The notes under the pieces are model-generated. The model was not told the DNA's origin, did no database searches, and was given only the letters and a program-made list of their open reading frames with translations. Position numbers and translations under genes: made by a program. A DNA stretch of 64,000 nt. It comes from Torreya grandis. Lineage: Eukaryota; Streptophyta; Pinopsida; Cupressales; Taxaceae. Where the stretch lies: positions 798,501 through 862,500 of the forward strand of contig JARHVA010004906.1 in the NCBI GenBank assembly GCA_037957365.1, written 5' to 3'. This document shows, piece by piece, positions 43,963 to 54,639 of this stretch. Every line of letters begins with the position of its first letter. Position 1 is the stretch's first letter.

Positions 43963-44172
43963 CTGTGCAATCTCAAAACCACGACCTTTTCCCAGGATAA
44001 CATTGCTCGCAGGCACTCGCACATTCTCAAAGACTACCTCTGCATGCCCATGAGGAGCGTCATCAAAACCAAAAACAGTTAAAGATCTCTTTATGTAGAC
44101 TCCAGGAGTATCTATCGGTACCAGAATCATTGATTGCTGTTTATGCCTTGGGGCATTCGGATCTGTTTTCCC
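43963..44172 (-). CDS. IBR3: IBR3-type acyl-CoA dehydrogenase, internal exon (middle domain)
   Basis: This is an internal exon of a plant peroxisomal acyl-CoA dehydrogenase. Arabidopsis IBR3 acts in beta-oxidation of indole-3-butyric acid to auxin; the animal relatives are ACAD10/11. The 210-bp exon encodes 70 residues, starting [18 protein letters not shown] and containing [18 protein letters not shown] and a [10 protein letters not shown] end, the hallmark of the beta-barrel middle domain that closes over FAD and substrate. The minus-strand acceptor (…gatgtag|GGG) and donor (CAG|gtgagaa) are canonical and both junctions are phase 0. The reading frame is open with no damage. The exon joins in frame to 21833..21985, as expected for the family (…FEIAQ then GRLGPGR…). 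The N-terminal part, which in IBR3 includes an aminoglycoside-phosphotransferase-like domain, must lie beyond the right edge. The family call rests on recalled similarity and is strong; the exact orthology is inferred. Confidence 0.93.
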
Positions 44173-46058
44173 CTACATCAAGAAAAACAGAAGAATTCAT
44201 ATAATATACTTGAGACTAGAGGAAATACATCAGTTGTAAAGTTATCCATTGTTACAAAAAAAAGGGGGGCCAGAATGGTTGGTCTTAACATAAAATATGA
44301 CAAAATATGATCATAATTTTCTTGGGAAGCAGAGAAAGGGTGAACCCAATGGAAACTACCGGCTGCAACTATCTAGAGTTCACAAGTAAATAATCTGAAA
44401 TTCTGATATTCAAAGGTATAGTTTCCACTAACAGTGACATCTGATCACATAATTCAAAGTTTGACTATACTTTATATTCCGATCTACAAATAAGAATAGA
44501 AAAACGCAGTGCTTCACAATGTGATAAACCTACTTTTAACATACTACTAAAAGCAACTATTAGTGGAAATTGGCAAGTCCAAGTGTTAAGGATCCAAATA
44601 AATAATAGACTACTAGGTGGGCACTGACGCAGCCTAATTAGTGATTCAAACAGGGCATGACACCATGATTTTTTCAAAAAGAAATCTTACTGTTGTAAAG
44701 AATGCCCACAGTGGGCCAATCAGCCATTTAATAGGCTGTAGGTACAAATTAAGGAATATCAACTTGCACTAAAGATCATTGGTAATGTGCATTGCTACGC
44801 TAATACAGGATCCCCCATATGACCATACTGGTTGGAAAGAAGGCATTAAAAAGTATATAAGGGCATGACATCCATCACAAACATGAGTCATCATTAGCTT
44901 TGGCTCATGTAGCGCATTGACATCAACAGACAAGCAATAAATCAGATCTGTTACAATATTGTTTTTTGAGGTGACAGACTCTTCTAGAACCCTAACCATG
45001 CTTCTGGAGGTCGATTTCAGAAACTTTTGCATGCATCTAAATCTGTTATTGTGAGCTGCAGGGCAGGAAAAGCATGCTTTTATGCTTTTGGCACATCTGT
45101 GAGGTTAATGAACTGCTTTTATAGCTGTTTTTATGGGAAAAGGGTCCCTAAATGAGGCTCAAACTGCAAAGATCTCCAATAATGTTGTATGCTCAGCAAT
45201 ATATGACTATCTTAATGTTAACTGCTGTTAATTTTTCTATAGCCTTAAACTCTGTTTTTATAAAGACATGTATGATGCATAATAGATGCACAATCAAGGT
45301 ATGTATGACATGCTAGGCATGATCACCGGCACCACAAGCCCAGTTCTAAGGAAGTTGATGGCATGGTCAAGCTTTAATGATCTAATGAACAACCATCAAC
45401 CACTCAGCTGGGTCAGAGTGCACAGGCACAATATGGAAGGCACAAATCACACTCAGACTCTCGCTATTTATTCATTTTGCAAAGAGGTACACAAAAATTA
45501 GCTGAGATAAAACATACTCTTGAACTTAATTACTACTCAAAATTTAATTACATCGACTTTTTGGAGGAATACATCAACAAATCAAATCACACTTCTACTT
45601 TCTACTCTCAAACTCAAATTACAAACACCCACTCTATACTCTCTTGCAAGCCGCACTCACTCACTCCCTTGCAAGCTTCCCTCATTTTGCTAGCTTGCAT
45701 TTTCTCAAATTCAAAATCCCCTTTCTAATTCAGCCCGAATATTTATCTTCATGGTTATTGTCTGTTACTAGAAGGAAGAATAACCATTGTAGTTCAGAGT
45801 CCAGACTAGGCAAATCTCTTTTGAGCTCAGACTTGGACTAGGCAAATTTCCAAAAAACAAACGTAAAAGAATAAAAAATAGGTTATAATAAAGTGAGGGA
45901 AATCAGTCAAAGAATGCTCAACATACCTCCAAAATTCCTTTCAATTGCTGGAGGGAACCGTTTGGATTGGTGAGTCCAAGTTTTCACTCAATTCCTACAG
46001 TGGATGGAGCTGAGATAATATTCTTGGGGAAATAAATCTAAAGAAATAACCTTCAAAA
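44173..46058. other. intron sequence, nothing recognised
   Basis: Upstream intron from the acceptor of exon 43963..44172. The short frames present have no recognisable domain. Confidence 0.4.
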
Positions 46059-47037
46059 TGTAATGTCCCTCTTAGGACATTATGAAAATCTGAAAGTTAA
46101 CCACAAACCCTAACACCAACAAGAGCAATTTCTGATTTTTATGTCAAATCCTAACAAAAAAATCAGAATTCTGGAAATACACATTCAGGACACCACTTGC
46201 AATATTTTATTATCAAAATACTTTCCAAAATTACAAAATAATTACAGCTCATAAAATACCTTCAAATCTGATTTTTGCATACAAATATAGGGCTGAAAAA
46301 TCACAATTAAATACCAGCTGAATGTGTGACTGAAAATATATCATAAATATCCAATAATCTGCCCCAAAAACTATAGATTTCCTTCCTAAAGTGGGTCACC
46401 ACCCTAGGAAAGACCCCCAAGTGGGTCGCTGACCTAAAACGGTCTTGCAAGTTAGTTCGCCACCCTCCAAAGGGTCTTCAACAGCCATGTCTCTCTCCTA
46501 GAACCCTACAAACTGCTGCGCTCTACAAGATGATGCCCTAGAAACCACCAATTGCTCAATTCTCCCTTTTGCAACCTCTGAAATGAGATTGCCCAACTGA
46601 GGTTAAGGGTTTTCGTCCTTAACTTCAGATTCCCAGTGAAGGTTGTATCTTCAATGGAGACAAGTCAAGCGTTTCGTTCACAAACTCAAAAATTCAATTC
46701 ATAAACATGGTAACCTCTCAAAATGAACCTCTTTCCCCTTTTTATATCATTCTTTTCTAAAAGCCTTCCCAAAAAGTGTGCTCCACTTGGAGGGAAAATT
46801 CAAACATTTTAAAAAGTATATGCCTTATAACTTCACTTAAGGGTTAAACTAGCCCATGATCCAAAAGCCCCCTTTTCAAGTCCAAATTAAAAAAGATTCA
46901 TCAAAAGTACGTTTTTACAACTTGAAAAAGAGAACCAAAGTTTCCCCTTTAATTTTTCTTTCCCTTAGCCTATGGAAAACAACAAGGAATTAGGATACAG
47001 GGCTTCAACCGATCATATTTGAGAAGGGGACATGAAA
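46059..47037 (-). mobile_element. solo LTR, TGTAATGTCC family (short subtype), copy 3
   Basis: A 979-bp block flanked by a perfect 5-bp duplication CAAAA (46054..46058 and 47038..47042). It starts TGTAATGTCCC and ends GGGGACATGAAA, so the expected CA end has mutated to AA. The layout and the CCCTTAGCCTA motif near the sense 5' end match the copies at 3330 and 6887. Confidence 0.8.
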
Positions 47038-47199
47038 CAAAAACACAAATCCCGGCTGCATACCCAACCCCCATGGTGGAAAAGTGATGAAAACACATTT
47101 AAAATGAAATAATATTCTGAAATGCAATATTTTCTCAGAGTCTTGCACAACAATTTTTCAAGCATTACTTCAGTTTATATCCTAAAGTCTTAGCCTTGA

Positions 47200-48190
47200 A
47201 TGTTGTTTTACCTTGATATTGAGCTCCACTAGAGTTGGTAGGGGCATTAGTTCCATATTAAAGCATGTAGGCCTTTATAAGCTTGATCTCATTGTTCCTA
47301 ACTTTGTAAAAAATTCATCGAAAGATTGATATGTTTTAAACATCACTTTATCCCTGATAGGTTGAAGAAACTTTTGACATAAAATACTTTGCAATCACTT
47401 TCAGGTAATTAGCAAGACATTTTATAAACATTGTTTTGAATTTAAGCATATAATCACTGATAGGCTCATTAGGTCCTTTTTAAGCTACACAAGCTATGAA
47501 AATGTGACCTTTTCTATAATGTTGATGGAAAAAGGAGATAAGAAACTATAAGCAAAATAATTAAAGTAACACACAAATCTTGATGGAAGGGCATAAAACT
47601 AATCCAAGTCATAATCCTTAAGATTTTGAGGAAAAAGCTTAGTCAATAATCTATTATTTTGCACAAAGTCAAGACATGAAACATATAATTATTTGATATG
47701 TTGTGAAAGATCAGGCTTTTCATTGAATAATTCAGAAATAGGTGTGACAAAACCAATAGAAAAAGGGTATATAATGGCCTTATAAGCCAACAAATTGAGT
47801 AATATATCATTAGAAGTAATCGTATGACTTGAATTTTGAGATCCTTGTGAAAGTTTCTGAATTTGTGCTTGTATATACCTAAATAGTTTGTTGAAGGAAT
47901 GCATATTTAGAATTAGGAGAAGCTACATATGTATAAATAGATAATCTATTATTTTTAGAAATACCATGACCAAAGGTTTTAGATTGAAAAATGGGTCTAG
48001 AAGTAGGAGGTACAAAAGATGCATTAAATTGAGAAGGAATAGACATAGTAACCTAAGTGGAATAAATAGGTGAAGGCACAAGAGTAGAATCAATAATAGC
48101 AGTAGTAGCCTCGTAACCTAAAGTAAAAGGAGAACCTCTAGTAGGTGGAATGGAAGAAAGACTCATTTGCAACATGCACTTCCTCATATA
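47200..48190 (-). pseudogene. decayed retroelement gag-like fragment
   Basis: On the minus strand, coding-like sequence begins with MSLSSIPPTRGSPFTLGYEA (from about 48160). It continues with a Ser/Pro-rich N-terminus (SIPSQFNASFVPPTSRPIF) and, after several stops, a segment EPISDYMLKFKTMFIKCL (about 47440) that resembles the helical part of retroelement Gag. No zinc knuckle, protease or RT is present and no LTRs were found around it. The family call is tentative. Confidence 0.4.
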
Positions 48191-49319
48191 CATATTCCTT
48201 ACCTACAATTTTATTGTGTGGGCGCGCACACTAAAGTCTCACTATGCTGACTACAAAAAGTCTATTCCAAAAGCACACTCACCAATTCGCCCTCTAACTT
48301 TGTGGACTCGGCAAGTTGTACTTATTTAACTAATTCCATGTGACAGATATGCAGAATTGCAAGTGTTTCGAAAACAAAAACTGAATCTCAACACTAAGAA
48401 CGATATGATAGGTGGTTTTCTCCTCTAGTTTAAATTGGTAACATTTCTGTAGAGAAGAGACTGTGCATTAAACCCCAAGAAGTTAATAACCCACTAGGAA
48501 TGGAACACAAATCCTAGAAGATGTAAGTTATAGGAGAAAAGGTTATGTCACGACCATGCAGCACTTACAGCCAATAATGAATGTTGATAGTTTCCTAATT
48601 AGAGGTTGAATTACCAGCAGGTACAAGTCCTAAGGTAGATTTTTCTGCACTTGAGTTGAGTATTTTCAAATTTCAATCCATGTGCTTGAAAGTTAAATTA
48701 TTAAAATGCTTAAATTAATGTTAAGAAAATGAATTTTGCATGTCAAAATGTATCCAACGCATGTGCAATGTTTCCAGTCATTACATAAGGCTTATAGGTG
48801 AATTTCCTAGGATTAACGGATAGCCAAAACACCTGTTACTCGCTCATAGAGGACAGGAGCTACTAGCTTTAACCAACCTAAACTTCATCTACCATCTAGC
48901 TTATTACTTCTCAAGCAGATAGATAAAACTTAACGAGCAAAAATGAAACTTTATCTAGATCAAATAACTCTTAAATAATACCATTCCTGAAGATGTACAG
49001 AAGTGTAGCATAGTTATGGATGATAATGTTTCATAGAACCTTGTTTTCTTTATGTTTGTTTCAGAGGATGAGTAGGCATGTTGCCAATCAATAGCTGTAT
49101 TAACCCAAATAGTAAAAATGCATTCACTTATTTTATACTTTTGATTACAAATTCAGTTTGATTCATATGTTTAAATTAGACCAAAATGCTTTATGCATAC
49201 CCTTAACTTTATGTAGACATATTGTAACACCCCTTCCCATATAATCATTTTTGGTTAGTCAAGGAAATTAGTAATTTTCTTTGGGTGAGAGTAAATACTT
49301 ATTTCTGGTGGGAATATAC
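48191..49319. other. unassigned sequence
   Basis: No gene recognised. TGTAACACCCCTTCCC at about 49223 looks like an LTR start, but I could not find a partner end. Confidence 0.3.
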
Positions 49320-49565
49320 TTTTTTTTTCAATTTAAATTGTCCTTAGATTCTTCCTCTCCATTTCCATAAATATTGTTTGTGTATATCATGTCTTCTCCT
49401 TTTCTTTTTTCTCTTTTCTGGATTACTCTTGATCATATACTATTTTCTTCAATTTAAAGGGTCCGTTGATTCTTCCTCTCCATTTCCATATATATTGTTT
49501 GTGTTTAACATGTTTTCTCCTTCATTTCTTTTTTTTTCTCTTTTGTGGTTTAATTTTGATTGCCA
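49320..49565 (+). repeat. about 121-bp tandem duplication, pyrimidine-rich
   Basis: TTCAATTTAAA, GATTCTTCCTCTCC, ATTTCCATA and ATTGTTTGTGT recur in the same order with an offset of about 121. A (CCTC/CATC/TTCC)n microsatellite follows at 49709..49745. Confidence 0.75.
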
Positions 49566-49745
49566 TATCAAAAGAATTGCATAAGCTTCTTTCCTTCTTT
49601 CTTTGCAACAAGCTAAATAAACTTCTGTTCACTCAGTGAATACAGGCAATGTTTTTCTCTTTATTTGTGAGCTAACCTTAAACACTTGTTTTCTAATATT
49701 AAACTAATCCCTCCCTCCATCCATCCTTCCTTCCTTTCTACTCTG

Positions 49746-51364
49746 ATTTTGATTTTCCTAGGTGCATCAAGATCAAGATTGGAGATGCCTAATGTATTCT
49801 AGACTAACGGATTATAATACTTTCTACAATTTATAATAATCATGCTGATTTCGTTTTTACATATACTTTCTTCCTTTTATTCTACAAGCTCCTTTTATTG
49901 CATATCAATTGCATCTTTTGTGTTACGTTGGCTAATTACTTAGATTTGAAATAGGGCATACAAAAAGCAGTAGAATCTAAACAAAACAATTAACCAAGAT
50001 GCAACAAAAATAAGCATCAATATTTTCCATGTATTTTCACTAGCTATATATTTTGAATGCAAACAATTTTGGCGCAAATAAAATAAAATTGAAGAACTAT
50101 AAAAGCCTATCATGATGCTTAACAACTCTTAATATCGAATTTAATATTTATGAGTCTTGTACATTGTTGGATCAAAAAGAGAGTAGGAATACTCTTTGCA
50201 CACATTGATGAGTGGAAAAAGGTGATAAGATGATTTTTCTCTTGCTTCTTTAGTAATAATTTATAGTTTGCAATGATCAAGCCACTAATTTGGGTCATTC
50301 CCACCACAGTAAGATCATATACAAGCATAATAAATCAACACCCTTTCTTATGAAAAGGATTGTTTTCGATAGAAGATGTCCATCCAGCCACCCTATCTTC
50401 TAATGGATTATTTGTATAGTGGATTTCCTTATAATATTTCTATTCCTCAAAAAATTGTAAATATAACAAAAGCATAAATGTAATCTTACTTCAAAAAGTT
50501 ATATAATCTTATTTTGATTGCCCCTCTATGGGCAACACACAATTCACCAATTTTAGAGGCGTAATCAAAGATGATAAGAGTGGAGTTATGTGCTTCTATG
50601 CTTTAGGTTTGACTGAATCCACTCACAACAATGCTGAAGATGAATCCAATTGTCAGTCAAAAGAAACATCAAAAACATGACTATAGAAAGGGAACTCTTT
50701 ATTGATCATCCGTATTGCCTCTTAGCCCCAAGCTAGATTTCCATGTTGAGCATTCCTTATAGCATGTCTTCTCCTTTTCTTTTTTCTAATCCAACTATGA
50801 AAACTAGGTGAGGTATACTTCTACAGAGACTTAGGTGGTTCTTTGTCCACTTTCTTTCACGATCTTAATAAGAGGTGATTAGCCCATTTCTTTCAATAGG
50901 TTTATACTTTCAGATGCAAGTCCTTACAGGTGATTCACACATATGGTGATAGGTTACTGAGATGGCATACCTCTTTGTATACTACACCTAGAGCACTCCA
51001 ACTGTTTCACTCTCATTCTACGCATTGTGCTTCTACTTTGTCTCAGCATTGAGTACCTTCTAGTCCAACTTGTTCATAATCTATGCCATAGGGATGGATA
51101 CATGTGAATTACTAGTTTCTTTAGGTATGGAGATTCATTAGCTTTAGATTTTAGGAGAGGTTCTAGGGGGCGTATCTTGCTTCCTTCTTGGGTCTAAGTT
51201 GAGGCCCCTAACCCTACATGCATTTTCCCTCTTGTGGTGGTAGATGATGGTGTTAGTTTTTCTAGCTCAAGACATACTACATGTGTCACAGTACTGGCTC
51301 CCAACTTGGACTCCAACTTTGATATTCATCATATCCTTGTTACAGTATGAGGTTCTTTTCCCAC
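49746..51364. other. unassigned sequence with a possible RNase H remnant
   Basis: At 50535..50650 the plus strand reads FRGVIKDDKSGVMCFYALG then STHNNAED, similar to the start of the LINE-type RNase H domain (G-V-I-R-D … T-N-N-E-A-E). It is a short, damaged piece. Nothing else in the stretch is recognised. Confidence 0.35.
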
Positions 51365-51523
51365 GTGGATTTTGTAGTTGCACTTGAATAACATCATTTC
51401 TAGTTCAACTGCTTTAGGTGGATTTTGTAGTTGCATTTGAATACCAACATTTTTCGTTCAGCTGCTTTAGGTGGATTTTGTAGTTGCATTTGAATACCAA
51501 CATTTTTCGTTCAACTGCTTTGG
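51365..51523 (+). repeat. 3 x 53-bp tandem repeat
   Basis: Units start at 51365, 51418 and 51471 with GTGGATTTTGTAGTTGCA and end with ACTGCTTTAG/GCTGCTTTAG/ACTGCTTTGG. Units 2 and 3 are nearly identical. Confidence 0.9.
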
Positions 51524-51589
51524 GTTTACTGCCTCTACTCATGTTTGTATTGCTAGTGTTTTGTGTCTATAATTTATAAGAACCTAAAG

Positions 51590-51690
51590 TTCTTTTTACC
51601 CTAATATTTGTATATTGTAACTAGATGTACTTTTGAGTCCCATTGGCCAAATTTGGTCATTTCGGACATATAATTTCTTTCTTTCTTTAT
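51590..51690 (+). mobile_element. LINE 3' end with TTTC tail
   Basis: GAGTCCCATTGGCC, TTTGGTCATTTCGGACAT and AATTTCTTTCTTTCTTT match, in order, the 3' ends of the minus-strand LINE copies at 26860 and 59385. Only about 100 bp can be aligned. Confidence 0.6.
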
Positions 51691-51924
51691 ATAAATAAGT
51701 CCTTAATGATTTGTTGGGGACTCCACTTTACTATTGAAGAAGAAAAGGCTCATTTAACAAAATAAGGATATTTATTTCATTCATTGCTTTATGGAAGCAA
51801 ATTTTGTAGTTAATCTCCTAGATAATTTGGGGATTAAATGGAATACGAACCATCAACAATGATCATTAGTCGCTTGATAGAATTCAATGAATGGATGAAA
51901 ATAGCCATCAAACATTCATATGAA

Positions 51925-52200
51925 TGTGAGATTTAGTCAGAGTCTACACAAAATAAATTCTCTTCAATTGATAATTTTATTCAATAATATTGATTACATA
52001 TATATAGCCCTTTGATCTCCTACATACATGTAGTTGAGGCATATCATCTACAACTAATAGATTCCTAAGATCTCTCTTCTCCTATCTATGTCATGTACAC
52101 TCACTCATTACATAATAGTGAGTTGATTGTTACAACTCACAATTATTAATGATGCAATATTTTCCCTATGAGTACTAACCATAATACGAAAATTCCAACA
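51925..52200 (-). repeat. 3' LTR of the small LTR element
   Basis: 276 bp, TGTGAGATTTAG … AATTCCAACA on the plus strand. Close to the partner LTR at 53978..54254 but with scattered substitutions and small indels. Confidence 0.88.
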
Positions 52201-53963
52201 TTCCCCCACTTCGCATGAACATGGAGAAATGAACTACCACTCGAGAATTGAAGCAAGCATGTTCTTGACACACACGAGAACACATTAACCATAGATTGGG
52301 ACCCATCAACCAATCCATAGGAATACATCAACTGTATCTGATGGCCACAAATACATCAACCATAGACCTGGACCCATCAACCAATCCATAGGAACACATC
52401 AACCAAACAAGCAAAAATAGTGGGAATGGCCTCACTACTGCTCTGATAAAAAATCTATTGCAGCAAAAGTGATATAGACTTCCACTTTATTGTCATCACA
52501 CCAAACATAGAAACAAAATATAGAAAATTTGAAGATTGAGTCCTCGTTGTCACATTTGTAGTCTCTATTCACAATCATTGCCACTAGATTGCGAACAGCA
52601 TAAACGATCCCCTACCACTAGAAACCATCCTCGGCATTAGTGGATTTGGCACAGTTGGTTGTGCCACTATTGCAATGCATGACCCCTTCATTAGCGGTGA
52701 ACTTGAAATCGCTATTTGAACTCCTTCCTCCATTGCCTCCGACCTTCGGCAATTTCAACATTATATTTATTTATATATTTCCAAGACGTTGGGTTTGCCG
52801 GATATTACGTCTATTTACAAGGAGATATTTTTGAATTTTATAATAACTTTGACACTAACGACAAACATTAATTATTTCGACTAGAACTAAAGACTATTGA
52901 CCTATAAATGACATGAAAATTAACTACAGACCACTTATTAAATAACAATGGACTATAAAATTACATTGACACTCAACCAAATAACACAATATAACTATTG
53001 ACTAATGACTATATAATCAATCACCTATGGAAATAATAATGTGTAGTCAATGTTAATTAAACACTATTGACACTATGACACAAAACACTTCCACATTATA
53101 CTGAAAAAATAAAATAAAAATGAGCTTAATAAAAATGAATCCTATTACCTAGATAAAAATATACTTTTATAATAGCCATTATTTGAAAAAGCACAATTTG
53201 CATGACATGGAGAGTCGATTAAAGTTGGAAAATGGTTGGCAGGTTGATAGATGCATGCATGGCGATGGAATTGATATTGAACATGTCGGTGATGGAATTT
53301 GCATGGCGGAATTAGATTGGCAGAATATGAGCTGGATACATCCCATTATTTTCCTACTAGACGCCCCTCTATGTTGTTCTCTTTATTATCTTAAAGCATT
53401 ATCATCCAGGCAGAAGGGGCGTATTATAGAGCAGATAACAAACCAAATGAAGACCTACAAATCTGGATCAAAGGGGAACAAATGCACAGGAGGAGACACA
53501 TAAGAACAGTAGAGACTCCAACTATCCGCGGCCATGGGTCTATTAGAGGATCTGTGCTATGAGATATCATCTAATGCCACCATTGCACCATCTCCAGATA
53601 GATAATGAACGCTTTGCTTGCTCTTAGACAGGCGCCTACTTAGCAAAACTTGATAGCAAGTAATATTCAACATTGGGCGCCACTCCTATCCATCACATTC
53701 ACTGAATGTTTATTGCTTCTTTCTTCTTATGCTCCCACGCTCCTAGCTTTCTGCTCTTAGCTCTTTGCCACTCTTTCATAGCAAACTCTACACAAAAAAA
53801 CATAATACACACTATTCTAAGACTGTAACTAGATGGCAACACCACAACTAACTACAGATTTTACACAGAAGACTGCCATTAATTGGGGCAATACAAAAGA
53901 AATGAGATTATCCCCTTCTCAGATCAAAAAATTATTTTGCACAAGGACTCTCTTAAAATGCAT

Positions 53964-53975
53964 GCTCTGGTACCA
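53964..53975 (-). other. primer-binding site, initiator Met tRNA type
   Basis: Minus-strand TGGTACCAGAGC lies two bases from the 5' LTR end and differs from the canonical TGGTATCAGAGC by one base. Confidence 0.8.
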
Positions 53976-53977
53976 AA

Positions 53978-54254
53978 TGTAAGATTTGGTCAGTCTACAC
54001 AAAATAAATTCTCTTTGATTGACCATTTTATTCAATAATACTAATTACATATATATAGCCCTTTGATCTTCTACATAGATGGAGTCGGGCATATCATCTA
54101 CAAATAATAGATTCCCTAATATCCCTGTTTCTCCTATCTATGTCATGTACACTCACTCACTATATAATAGTGAGTTGTTTGTTACAACTCACATAATTAT
54201 TAATAATAAAATATTTTCCCTATGAGTACTAACCATAATAGGAATTATCCAACA
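53978..54254 (-). repeat. 5' LTR of the small LTR element
   Basis: 277 bp, TGTAAGATTTGG … TTATCCAACA on the plus strand, followed by ATGAA. Confidence 0.88.
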
Positions 54255-54639
54255 ATGAAGACTAGAATTGATGCATCTAGTTAAGTTAGAGAACAAATCC
54301 CCTCATGCCCCTTCCCCTTTCCCTTCCTACTAAGCCCATCCGCATTGACCAAACCACCAATATTTCAATCACTTAAGAAATAGGCTGACTCTCTCTCGCC
54401 TCCCTGCCCTAGGAGAGGCCACGGCTTCCTCAACTCCTCCTTTCCCCAAAAAACCATTCCAAACTTCACATCTATAGTTTTCAATGAAACTTGAATCAAA
54501 ACAAGAATTGAAGAAATTTCTTCAATACCATGAACTTCAATCTACTACAAGACCTAACTTTCCCACAAAAAATAGAATGGGTGTTATCTGAAAATGGAAT
54601 CATCCCCCAGAGTTTCTTGGCTTAAGTTTAAAAAAAGGA

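Larger units (their letters stand above)
51925..54254 (-). mobile_element. small non-autonomous LTR retrotransposon
   Basis: Two 276-277-bp LTRs lie 1.78 kb apart in a 2,330-bp element with a perfect duplication ATGAA (51920..51924 and 54255..54259). On the minus strand the 5' LTR (53978..54254) starts TGTTGGATAATTCC and ends CAAATCTTACA. Two bases later comes TGGTACCAGAGC (53964..53975), a near-perfect Met-type primer-binding site. GCGAAGTGGGGGAATG precedes the 3' LTR as the purine tract. The internal region has no gag or pol similarity; the 106-codon frame 53183..53503 is on the opposite strand and not recognised. Its size is intermediate between TRIM and LARD classes. Confidence 0.88.

Noticed and set aside
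49223..49240. TGTAACACCCCTTCCC, an LTR-start-like sequence.
   Set aside because: No partner end, PBS, purine tract or second copy was found in the window.
52430..52450. CTGCTCTGATAAAA, resembling the complement of a Met primer-binding site inside the small LTR element.
   Set aside because: It lies in the middle of the element, away from either LTR; the correctly placed site is at 53964..53975.
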